Positions 7,987 to 15,511 of a stretch of DNA of 64,000 nucleotides are shown piece after piece. Under the pieces are notes generated by a model. That model searched no databases and was not told the origin of the DNA. It saw only the letters and a list, made by a program, of their open reading frames with translations. Numbering within the stretch: the first letter of the stretch is position 1; each line of letters opens with the position of its first letter. This stretch comes from Actinoplanes sp. DH11 (lineage in GTDB: Bacteria > Actinomycetota > Actinomycetes > Mycobacteriales > Micromonosporaceae). The stretch lies in NCBI RefSeq assembly GCF_020873875.1, contig NZ_JAHWGU010000030.1, positions 46,272-110,271 on the forward strand. Reading direction: 5' to 3'. Made by a program: the position numbers and the translations under genes.

Positions 7987-8169
7987 ATGACGCCTAACCA
8001 CGACCACGCCACCCTGTTCCTGGCGCCGCCCGCGCGGCCCGGGGTCCAGCAGGAGCGTCCGGAGGCACCCGTCGACGGCAGCGCCGCGGCGATGCGCCGG
8101 CTGCGCCACCCGTTCGCGGTCCCGGCGGAACCGGCGCCCGCCGCGGCCCGGGCCGTCCACATCGCCTGA
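7987..8169 (+). CDS. Short peptide A (paralogue of peptide B)
   Basis: A 60-residue peptide. GAAGGA lies 8 bases before the ATG. It shares a clear pattern with the 55-residue product at 8263-8430: an N-terminal LF-x-AP block, a variable acidic middle, then a PFAV block followed by an Ala/Pro-rich tail. It has no cysteine, transmembrane segment or signal peptide. Two tandem paralogues with individual ribosome binding sites argue that both are translated. Function unknown; a peptide precursor or a small regulatory protein are both possible, but no modifying enzyme is nearby. Confidence 0.55.
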   Translation: MTPNHDHATLFLAPPARPGVQQERPEAPVDGSAAAMRRLRHPFAVPAEPAPAAARAVHIA

Positions 8170-8262
8170 GCCACCAACACTGCCCGAGCGGTGGTGCATG
8201 GCCGGCGATCGTCCGGGTAATGCTGTGCCGCACCGACGTCCACCAAGGAACGGAACTCACGT

Positions 8263-8430
8263 ATGGCACTCGACAGCAGCGTTCCCGCGGTCCTCTTCCG
8301 GGCGCCCGCCGGCACGGAGGAGCCCGCGGAGTCGACGACCGGTGAGTGGCACGGCGCCGGTGAGCGGTCCCTGAACCCGTTCGCCGTCGAACCGGCCGAC
8401 CGGGCCCCCGCGGTGACCACCGCGCGGTAG
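8263..8430 (+). CDS. Short peptide B (paralogue of peptide A)
   Basis: A 55-residue peptide with AAGGAACGGAA ahead of the ATG. It aligns with peptide A at VLFRAPAG (A: TLFLAPPA) and at LNPFAVEPADRAPA (A: RHPFAVPAEPAPA). The stop is 6 bases before the GTG of the YihY-type gene, so the two are probably co-transcribed. The middle differs in length and sequence from A, while the two blocks are kept, which suggests selection on the blocks. Not recognised as a known family. Confidence 0.55.
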   Translation: MALDSSVPAVLFRAPAGTEEPAESTTGEWHGAGERSLNPFAVEPADRAPAVTTAR

Positions 8431-8436
8431 AGCCTC

Positions 8437-9459
8437 GTGCCGGACGGGAAGGCCCGCACGGCGGCCGGCGACTCCCGGGCGCGGAGCGTCTGGCGCCGGC
8501 TGCGCCGCCGGGCCGGCTGGCTGGACCACCTGGTCCGGGCCGGGCGCCGGTACGACGAGGCCGACGGTGGCCGGCTCGCCGCCGCGGTGACGTACTACTC
8601 GTTCTTCGCCACGTTCTCGCTGGGCCTGCTGGGTATCGCGATCTTCGGCTTCGTCCTCGGCGACCCGGCCGTGCTGGACGCGGTGGAACGGTACGCGGCG
8701 GAGAACGTGCCGCACGTCGACGTGCGGGTGCTGCTCGACGCCCGCAACACCATCGGCCTGATCGCGTTCGTCGGCCTGCCGATCTCGGGCTGGTTCTGGG
8801 TGGACGTGCTGCGGTCGTCGATCCGCAAGATCTGGCACCTGCCGGAATACCCGGGCCGCCTCGCCGTGCGGGTGCTCCTCGACCTCGTCGTGCTCGCCGG
8901 CCTGGGGATCCTGCTGGCGGCGACGCTCTCGGTCGCGTTCGTCACCAACATCGCCGCGAACCGGTTCGTCGACGCGGCGGACACCGACGGCACGTCCGCG
9001 CGGTGGCTGCTGGCCACGGCCGGGCTGCTGATCGGTCTGGGTGTCAACACGGCGCTGGCCGCCGGCATGCTGACCGGCCTGCCCCGCGTGCGGATGCCGC
9101 TGCGCCGGGTCCTGGGGCCGGCGTTGCTGGTCGCGGTCGGCCTGGAACTGCTCAAGACGGCGGGCCGGCTGTACGTGCGGGCCACCGAGGCCAATCCGAC
9201 ATATCACTTCGTCGCGGGCTCGGTGGGCCTGCTGGTCTTCCTCAGCGCGGTCAACCAGATGGTGCTTTTCGCCGCCGCGCTGACGGCGACCAGCACCACC
9301 GGCCGACCGGCCGACCTCGCGGCCGGGGGTGGCCTTTCCACCAAGGACGATCGCGCGGTGGCGGATTCCGCGGACGAGAACGAACGCACGGTGGCGGATT
9401 CCGCGGACGAGAACGATCTCGCGGCGGAGGGCGACGGCCGCGGCGGCCGGTCCGGCTGA
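8437..9459 (+). CDS. YihY/BrkB family membrane protein
   Basis: A 340-residue integral membrane protein. The family signature is present early: LAAAVTYYSFFATFSLGLLG near residues 50-70. About six membrane helices follow, with the conserved GWFWVDVLRSSIRKIWHLP region near residue 125. The last ~50 residues are acidic and contain a 33-bp tandem duplication encoding two copies of VADSADENE-like sequence. The family was once annotated as ribonuclease BN; that is not its role, and its true function is unknown. It follows short peptide B by 6 bases. Confidence 0.85.
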   Translation: MPDGKARTAAGDSRARSVWRRLRRRAGWLDHLVRAGRRYDEADGGRLAAAVTYYSFFATFSLGLLGIAIFGFVLGDPAVLDAVERYAAENVPHVDVRVLLDARNTIGLIAFVGLPISGWFWVDVLRSSIRKIWHLPEYPGRLAVRVLLDLVVLAGLGILLAATLSVAFVTNIAANRFVDAADTDGTSARWLLATAGLLIGLGVNTALAAGMLTGLPRVRMPLRRVLGPALLVAVGLELLKTAGRLYVRATEANPTYHFVAGSVGLLVFLSAVNQMVLFAAALTATSTTGRPADLAAGGGLSTKDDRAVADSADENERTVADSADENDLAAEGDGRGGRSG

Positions 9460-9576
9460 ACGGGCGGGAGGCGGTACGCGCGTCGGAACGCGCGCGGTGA
9501 CTGGCGTAGTCTGGGCCTGTCGCTCCAGACTCCGGCGGCTGCGTGCCTTCCTGCGAGTGAGCCTGAGAGGGCAGAC

Positions 9577-9750
9577 ATGACTATTTCCAAGACAGTTGTC
9601 ATCGCCGTACTCCGCGAGCGTGGCCAGCACATGCGGGCCGAATTCGTCGACCGGGAACTCCCCGAGAACATCGACCCGCAGCGGCACGGCGGTCTGCTGG
9701 CCATGCTCAACCTCGAGCCGAGCGATTTGACCGAAGCCGACTCGGCATGA
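9577..9750 (+). CDS. Small protein translationally coupled to a glycosyltransferase
   Basis: A 57-residue protein (MTISKTVVIAVLRERGQHMR at the start, ending in a Leu/Ala-rich segment and DLTEADSA). The stop overlaps the ATG of the next gene by 4 bases (ATGA), so the two are probably translated together. GAGAGGGCAG precedes the start. It looks like a soluble helical protein with no membrane segment. It reads like small conserved actinobacterial proteins I have seen, but I cannot give a family name. Confidence 0.65.
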   Translation: MTISKTVVIAVLRERGQHMRAEFVDRELPENIDPQRHGGLLAMLNLEPSDLTEADSA

Positions 9751-10760
9751 GAGTCGCCCTGCTGGGGCCGGTGGCGTGGCGGACCCCGCCACGCGCGTAC
9801 GGCCCCTGGGAGCAGGTCACCGGTCTGCTCGCGGAAGGCCTCGTGTCCGCCGGCGTCGACGTGACGCTGTTCGCCACCCTGGACTCGATCACCAAGGCCG
9901 CGCTCGACGGCGTGCTGCCGCACGGGTACGCGGACGACCCGTCCACGGACGGCCGGGTCGCCGAGGCGATGCACGTCTCGCACGCGCTGGCCCGGTCCGG
10001 TGAGTTCGACATCGTGCACAACCACCTCGACTGGCTCCCGCTCGCCTTCGCGGACCACTGCCGGGCGCCGCTTGTCACGACCGTGCACGGGTTCTCCAGC
10101 CCGGCGATCCTGCCCGCCTACCGGGCGAGCGGTTCGGCGTTCGTGTCCATCTCCGACGCCGATCGCAGCCCGCACCTCGACTACGTGGCGACGGTGCACC
10201 ACGGTGTGGACGTCGGCGGGCTGCCGTTCACCCCGGCGGCCGGCCCGGGGCTTGTCAGTTTCGGCCGGATCCACCCGGACAAGGGCACCCACACGGCGAT
10301 CGAGATCGCCCGGCGGGCCGGGCGGCCGCTCACCATCTGCGGCATCGTCCAGGACGAGTCGTACTTCACCGAGCGGGTGGCGCCGCACATCGACGGCGAT
10401 CGGGTGGTGTTCCTCGGCGCGGTGGGTCCGGAACGCCGCGCCGAGATCCTCGGGCGCGCGGAGGCCCTGCTGCACCCGATCGACTTCGCGGAGCCGTTCG
10501 GCCTGTCCGTCGTGGAATCCATGGTGTGCGGCACGCCGGTGATCGCCTATCCGCGCGGCTCCCTGCCGGAGATCGTCGACGAGGGTGTCACGGGCTACCT
10601 GGTGCGCGGCGTCGACCAGGCCGTCGCGGCGGTGGGCGCGATCCGCCGGATCAGCCGGACGGGCTGCCGGGAACAGGCCCGCAAGCGGTTCGGCGCTCCC
10701 CGGATGGTCGCCGACTACCTGGCCGTGTACGAACGGCTCATCAGCGGGTCCGCAGACTGA
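9747..10760 (+). CDS. Glycosyltransferase, GT4 type
   Basis: A 337-residue GT-B fold enzyme. The N-terminal acceptor domain opens with RVALLGPVAWRTPP and contains FDIVHNHLDWLPLAF. The C-terminal nucleotide-sugar domain includes SFGRIHPDKGTHTAIEIARR and the E-x7-E motif in EPFGLSVVESMVCGTPVIA (~residues 251-270). It would transfer a sugar from an activated donor, probably in the cytoplasm. First enzyme of a group of three carbohydrate genes (to 13100), with a 57-residue protein coupled at its start. Donor and acceptor are not evident. Confidence 0.9.
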   Translation: MRVALLGPVAWRTPPRAYGPWEQVTGLLAEGLVSAGVDVTLFATLDSITKAALDGVLPHGYADDPSTDGRVAEAMHVSHALARSGEFDIVHNHLDWLPLAFADHCRAPLVTTVHGFSSPAILPAYRASGSAFVSISDADRSPHLDYVATVHHGVDVGGLPFTPAAGPGLVSFGRIHPDKGTHTAIEIARRAGRPLTICGIVQDESYFTERVAPHIDGDRVVFLGAVGPERRAEILGRAEALLHPIDFAEPFGLSVVESMVCGTPVIAYPRGSLPEIVDEGVTGYLVRGVDQAVAAVGAIRRISRTGCREQARKRFGAPRMVADYLAVYERLISGSAD

Positions 10761-10915
10761 CGCGCCGCCCGTCGCACGATCCGTTCCCTCGGCACGGCCG
10801 GCTCCGCACAGCGCCGGCCGATGCCGCCACACACGCCGGCCGGCCGACGCCGTACCCGCGTGAGGTCAGCCGCCGCGTCCCCTGCGGCCCGGACCACGAC
10901 CGGAAGGCACCGCAC

Positions 10916-12055
10916 ATGACCATCAGGTACGGATTTCTCAGTACTCATCCGCCGACCCGCTGCGGCCTGGCGACGTTCAACGCCGCCCTCGCCGGTCAGC
11001 TCGACCGGACCGGCACCCCGGGCGGCATCGTGCGGGTCGCCGCGGCCGGTGACGACTTCCGACCGGCACCCGGCGTGGTGCACACCTGGACGGCCGCGGA
11101 CCCGGCCGGCTGGCGGGACAGCGCCGAGGTGCTCAACACCTTCGACGTCGCCGTGGTCCAGCACGAGTACGGCATCTACCCCGGCCGGGACGGCGGCGAG
11201 GTGCTGTCCGTGCTGCGCCGGCTCACCGTGCCGAGCCTCGTCGTCCTGCACACCGTGCTGACCCGGCCCACCCCGCGGCAGAAGTCGCTGCTGGAGCAGG
11301 TGGTGGCGGCCGCCGGCGCGGTCGTGGTCATCTCCCGGGCGGCCCGGGACCGGCTGCTGGCGGGCTATGCCGTCGACGCCACGAAGATCTCGGTGATCCC
11401 GCACGGCGCCTCCGACTACGCGGGCGCACCGGACCGCCGGTACGAGCGGCCGCACCTGCTCACCTGGGGCCTGCTGGGGCCGGGCAAGGGCATCGAGTGG
11501 GCGTTGCGTGGCCTGGCCCGGCTGCGGAGCCTCGATCCGATGCCGGTCTACACGGTGGCCGGCCGCACCCATCCCAAGGTCCTGGAACTGCACGGCGAGG
11601 CGTACCGGGCGGGTCTGCACCGGCTCGGCGCGGACCTGGGGGTCGCGCACCACGTGCGGTACGAGTCGGCGTATCTCGACGAGGCGGCGCTGGGCGGGCT
11701 GGTCCGCTCCGCGGATGTCGTCGTGCTGCCGTACGACTCCACCGAGCAGGTCAGCTCCGGTGTGCTGGTCGAGGCGGTGGCGGCGCGGATCCCGGTCGTC
11801 GCGACCGCGTTCCCGCACGCGGTGGAACTGCTCACCGACGGGCCGGGCCTGCTCGTCCCGCACAAGAACCCGGCCGCCCTGGCCACCGCCGTGCGGCGGA
11901 TCCTCACCAAACCCGGTTTCGCCGCCGCCCTGCGGGAACGCAGCGGGCACGCCGAGCCGGCGCCGCGGTGGCCGGTCGTCGCCCGGCGCTACCACGAACT
12001 CGCCGCCACGCTTGTCGCCGCCCGGGCCCGTCCGGTCGCCGGGGTCAGCACGTGA
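10916..12055 (+). CDS. Glycosyltransferase, GT4 type
   Basis: A 379-residue protein starting at ATG 10916, 10 bases after GGAAGG. It opens with STHPPTRCGLATFNAALAG, typical of GT4 enzymes, and has VAVVQHEYGIYPGRDGGEVL and a C-terminal donor domain with LLTWGLLGPGKGIEWALRGL and an E-x7-E-like EQVSSGVLVEAVAARIPVVA. Its stop overlaps the GTG of the next gene by 4 bases. With the first glycosyltransferase and the broken gene that follows, it probably builds or modifies an oligosaccharide. 155 bases without a gene separate it from the first enzyme. Confidence 0.88.
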   Translation: MTIRYGFLSTHPPTRCGLATFNAALAGQLDRTGTPGGIVRVAAAGDDFRPAPGVVHTWTAADPAGWRDSAEVLNTFDVAVVQHEYGIYPGRDGGEVLSVLRRLTVPSLVVLHTVLTRPTPRQKSLLEQVVAAAGAVVVISRAARDRLLAGYAVDATKISVIPHGASDYAGAPDRRYERPHLLTWGLLGPGKGIEWALRGLARLRSLDPMPVYTVAGRTHPKVLELHGEAYRAGLHRLGADLGVAHHVRYESAYLDEAALGGLVRSADVVVLPYDSTEQVSSGVLVEAVAARIPVVATAFPHAVELLTDGPGLLVPHKNPAALATAVRRILTKPGFAAALRERSGHAEPAPRWPVVARRYHELAATLVAARARPVAGVST

Positions 12056-13100
12056 CCGTCCGGGCGGTCATGACGGCGAGGCCCGGCCGGGCCGTCCCCG
12101 CGCCCACGTTCGCGCATCTGGTGCGGCTCACCGACGACACCGGCCTCTTCGAACATGCCCGGCACGCCACCGCCCGCCGCGAGCACGGATACTGCACCGA
12201 CGACGTGGCCGGGGCCTGGTGGTGACCTGCCGCGAACCGGACCCGCCGGCCGAGGTGACCCGGCTGACGGAGCGCTATCTGAGCTTTCTCACCCACGCCC
12301 AGGACGCCGACGGCGCCTTCCACAACCGGCTGGGGTTCGACCGGGTCTGGACCGATCAGCCCGGCCTGGGGGACTGGTGGGGACGTGCCATCTGGGGGCT
12401 GGGCACCGCTGCCGCCCGGTGCCCGGCACCGTGGGTCCGGCAGGAGGCGCTCCTCGCCTTCACCCGGGGTGCCTCCTGCCGGTCCGCCGCGCCGCGGGCC
12501 ATGGCGTTCGCCGCGCTCGGTGCCGCCGAACTGCTGCGCGCGGAGCCCGGCAACGAGGCGGCCGCCGCGCTGCTGGCCGACGCCGCCGCGGCCATCGGGA
12601 CGCCGGACGACGACCCGTGCTGGTCGTGGCCGCACGATCGGCTCACGTACGCCAACGCCGCGCTCGCCGAGGCCGTCATCGCGGCCGGTGACCTGCTCGG
12701 TGATCCGTTGATGCTGCTGTCCGGCCTGCGGATGCTGACGTGGCTGCTGGACATCCAGGTCAGTGGCGGTCACCTCTCGGTCCTGCCGGCCGTGGGCTGG
12801 CAGCGTGGCCGCCCCCGGCTGCGGCACGACCAGCAGCCGATCGAGGTGGCAGCCCTGGCGGACGCCTGCGCCACCGCCGCCGCCGTCACCGGCGACGAGG
12901 TCTGGCACCTCGGCCTGCGGCGGGCCGCCGGGTGGTTCCTCGGTGACAACGACGCGGGTCAGGAGATGTGGGATCCGGCGACCGGGGGCGGGTACGACGG
13001 GCTGACGCCGCGCGGGCCCAACCTGAACCAGGGCGCCGAGTCCACCCTGGCCCTGATCTCCACCCTGCAGCACCACGTCCCGCGAGGACACCCGGTGTGA
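12052..13100 (+). pseudogene. Glycosyltransferase-associated alpha-barrel protein, frameshifted
   Basis: Translation from GTG 12052 gives HLVRLTDDTGLFEHARHAT and REHGYCTDDVA, then runs into a TGA at 12223-12225. One frame over, the protein continues as RGLVVTCREPDPPAEV and runs for about 290 more residues to 13100 with conserved blocks (FHNRLGFDRVWTDQPGLGDW, WGRAIWGLGTAAARCP, GGGYDGLTPRGPNLNQGAES). Restoring one C in the GCCGGGGCC run near 12208-12216 joins the two parts. The intact form is a helical barrel protein often found beside GT4 genes. Either a recent one-base deletion or a sequencing error in a G/C run. Confidence 0.82.
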
Positions 13101-13127
13101 CGGGCGTGGGCGTCGCCGGCGGGTGGA

Positions 13128-13511
13128 TCAGCCCGGCGTCACCCGGCGGACGACCAGGGCTCGCACCACGTCCGGCCCGGCACAGTCCGCGGCGGCCGTG
13201 GTGACCTGACCGGTGACCGTGACGCGGGCGCCGGCGGTCAGGGTCTCGGCGGGCGTTCCGGTCAGGCTCCACCGGCGCTCGCCGACCAGCAGGAGCGTGC
13301 AACCACCGGCCTGTTCGACCACGCCGGTCAGCGTCCGGTCCCCGTGCGGCAGCCCACCCGGCAGCTCACCGGGACCGGGCGGCGCCGGGGTGCCGGCCTC
13401 CGCGGCCGGGGTCGACCCGGAGGGCGTGGCCGATGTCGGCGGCTCCGAGCCGCAGGCGGCCAGCGGCGCGAGGGCGGCGACGGCGAACAGCAGGATCGTC
13501 AGGGCGCGCAT
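13128..13511 (-). CDS. Small secreted lipoprotein
   Basis: A 127-residue protein. The first 20 residues form a lipoprotein signal peptide ending in a lipobox (LAPLAAC), so Cys20 would be acylated and the protein anchored outside the membrane. A Pro/Ala/Gly-rich linker leads to a ~75-residue domain (GVVEQAGGCTLLLVGERRWS, ARVTVTGQVTTA) that looks like a small OB-type beta-barrel. It is the last gene of the minus-strand ABC importer region but starts 60 bases after the permease stop, so it may be separate. Function unknown. Confidence 0.75.
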   Translation of the reverse strand: MRALTILLFAVAALAPLAACGSEPPTSATPSGSTPAAEAGTPAPPGPGELPGGLPHGDRTLTGVVEQAGGCTLLLVGERRWSLTGTPAETLTAGARVTVTGQVTTAAADCAGPDVVRALVVRRVTPG

Positions 13512-13570
13512 GGCGGTCACCGTCTCCATACCGGGTTGGACGGCCGCCGCGGTCGTGCGGCTCCCGTGTG

Positions 13571-14476
13571 TCACTGACTGTGAAAACGACCGTACCGGCG
13601 CAGCAGCCGCCACTGCAGTGCCACGGCGGCGACCGTCAGCAGCAGCATGACCAGGGTCGCGGCCGCGGCGTAGCCGTACCGCAGGTACTCGAACGCGTTG
13701 CGGTAGGCGAACAGCGGGATGTACGTGGTCGCGTACGGCGGCGGGCCCCCGTCGGTGACGACGAGCGCCGGCACGAACGAGAACTGCAGGCTGCCGATGG
13801 CGTCGCGGATCAGCAGCAGGCCGAGGACCGGGGCGATCAGCGGCAGCGTGATCCGGCGCAGCACGTCCCAGGCGGTCGCGTCCTCCAGGGCGGCGAGCTC
13901 GTAGACGTCGGGCGGCAGCGCGCGCCGGGCGGCGAGCAGGATGACGAACATCTCGCCGATGGTGAACAGGCTCATCAGGACGATCGCGGCGCGGGCGTCG
14001 GCCGGGTCGGTCAGCCACTGCGGCGGGGTACGCCCGAACACGGTCAGCCCGTTCGTGCCACCGAGCCGCAGCACCTGGCTGATCGGACCGTACAGCGGGT
14101 TGAGCAGCCAGAGCCAGAGCAGCCCGTACGCGATCTCCGGCACCGCGGTGGGCAGCACGGACGCCGTCCGGGCCGTGCTCGTCCCGGGCGCGCGGCGGTG
14201 CAGCAGCAGGGCCAGGCCGAGCGCGGCGAGCAGCCGCAGCGGCACCGCCACGGCGCCGAACACCAGGGAGTTGACGAGCGCGGTCCGGAAGATCGGGTCG
14301 GCGGTCAGGGCGGTGAGATTGGCGGTGCCGGTCCACCGCGGCGGGCGGATCAGGTCGTACTCGGTGAAGGCCAGCGCGAGCGTCACCGCGAACGGCGCCA
14401 GGACCAGCACGATCAGACCCACGAGGTACGGGGCCAGCAGCACCGCCAGCTGCCGGTGCCCCCGGTCGGGCCTCAC
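13571..14476 (-). CDS. Sugar ABC importer permease (MalF type)
   Basis: A 301-residue permease with about six membrane helices, from LAVLLAPYLVGLIVLVLAPF at the N-terminus. The cytoplasmic EAA loop that docks the ATPase is visible (LEDATAWDVLRRITLPLIAP, ~residues 196-215). Its start overlaps the stop of the ATPase gene by 4 bases. It belongs to the CUT1 carbohydrate importer group and would pair with the permease at 16849-17724. Having one permease on each side of the binding protein and ATPase genes is a less usual order. Confidence 0.9.
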   Translation of the reverse strand: MRPDRGHRQLAVLLAPYLVGLIVLVLAPFAVTLALAFTEYDLIRPPRWTGTANLTALTADPIFRTALVNSLVFGAVAVPLRLLAALGLALLLHRRAPGTSTARTASVLPTAVPEIAYGLLWLWLLNPLYGPISQVLRLGGTNGLTVFGRTPPQWLTDPADARAAIVLMSLFTIGEMFVILLAARRALPPDVYELAALEDATAWDVLRRITLPLIAPVLGLLLIRDAIGSLQFSFVPALVVTDGGPPPYATTYIPLFAYRNAFEYLRYGYAAAATLVMLLLTVAAVALQWRLLRRYGRFHSQ

Positions 14477-15504
14477 CGGCCGGCCACCCGCCGGCCGGCG
14501 GCGTCGAAGACGTGCACGTCGGCCCAGCCGACCGCGACCCGGACCGTCGTGCCGGCGGCGGGGCGGGAGTTCGCCGGCACCCGGGCGGTGAGCACCGGGC
14601 CGCCGTCGGGACGCAGGTACGCGTACGCGTCCTCGCCCACCACGTCGACCCGCTCGACGACCGCCGCCGTACCGGTGCCGCCCAGCCGGACCGCCTCGGG
14701 CCGGAAGCCGAGCTGCCGGTCGGGCGGCAGGTCCGCCGGTATGCCCTCCGGAGTGAGCGGCCCGCCCGCCGGCACCACGTTCATCGCCGGGGAACCGACG
14801 AACCGGGCCACGAACAGGGTGGCCGGGGTGCGCCAGATCTCGTCCGGCGTGCCCAGTTGCTCCAGCCGCCCGTCCCGCAGCACCGCGAGCCGGTCGGCCA
14901 GCACCAGCGCCTCGGTCTGGTCGTGGGTGACGTGCACGGTGGTGACGCCGAGCCGGGCGTGCAGTGCCTTCAGTTCGCCGCGCGTCTCGGTCCGCAGCTC
15001 CACGTCGAGGTTGGACAGCGGTTCGTCGAGCAGGAACAGGTCGGGTTCGCGGACCATGGCACGGGCCAGCGCGACCCGTTGCCGCTCGCCGCCGGAGAGC
15101 TGCCCCGGCCGCCGGTCGAGCAGGTGGGCGCAGCCGACCGCGGTGGCGGCCGTGACCGCCCGCTCGCGGGCCGCGGCCCGGGGCACGTCGCGCACCTCCA
15201 GTCCGAAGGTGATGTTGTCGAGCGCGGTGAGGTGCGGGAACAGCGCGTACGACTGGAAGACCATCGACACGTTGCGCCGCCCCGGCCGCAGGTCGGTGAC
15301 GTCGCGGCCGCCGATCAGCACCCGGCCGGTGGTCGCCGGTTGCAGGCCGGCGACGACCCGCAGCAGTGTGCTCTTGCCGGCGCCGGACGGCCCGAGCACC
15401 ACCAGCAGCTCACCGCGGGCCACCCGCAGGTCGAGTTCGTGCAGCACCGGCGCCTGCCGGTACGCGGCCGACACCCCGGCCAGCTCCAGTCCGGTCCCCG
15501 TCAT
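14473..15504 (-). CDS. Sugar ABC importer ATPase (MalK/UgpC type)
   Basis: A 343-residue ATPase. Walker A GPSGAGKST at 38-46, Q-loop Gln at 84, signature LSGGE at 136-140, Walker B ending in Asp160-Glu161, and switch His194 in HVTHDQTEAL. The C-terminal ~100 residues form the TOBE regulatory domain of MalK-like proteins (VPAGGPLTPEGIPADLPPDR, VDVVGEDAYAYLR). It is the only sugar-importer ATPase in the window; the arabinoside and mannan importers have none, so it might serve them too, or a MsiK-like ATPase elsewhere does. Starts 7 bases after the binding protein stop. Confidence 0.93.
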   Translation of the reverse strand: MTGTGLELAGVSAAYRQAPVLHELDLRVARGELLVVLGPSGAGKSTLLRVVAGLQPATTGRVLIGGRDVTDLRPGRRNVSMVFQSYALFPHLTALDNITFGLEVRDVPRAAARERAVTAATAVGCAHLLDRRPGQLSGGERQRVALARAMVREPDLFLLDEPLSNLDVELRTETRGELKALHARLGVTTVHVTHDQTEALVLADRLAVLRDGRLEQLGTPDEIWRTPATLFVARFVGSPAMNVVPAGGPLTPEGIPADLPPDRQLGFRPEAVRLGGTGTAAVVERVDVVGEDAYAYLRPDGGPVLTARVPANSRPAAGTTVRVAVGWADVHVFDAAGRRVAGR

Positions 15505-15511
15505 CCATTGA

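Noticed and set aside
8196..8220. GCAT-N15-GGGTAA as a SigB/SigF-type promoter before short peptide B
   Set aside because: The -10 element fits, but the -35 matches the consensus only loosely, so it was not listed as a feature.
8257..9792. Very long minus-strand open frame under the YihY-type gene
   Set aside because: The plus-strand gene has clear family motifs; the antisense product is low-complexity Arg/Gln/His sequence typical of G+C-rich shadows.
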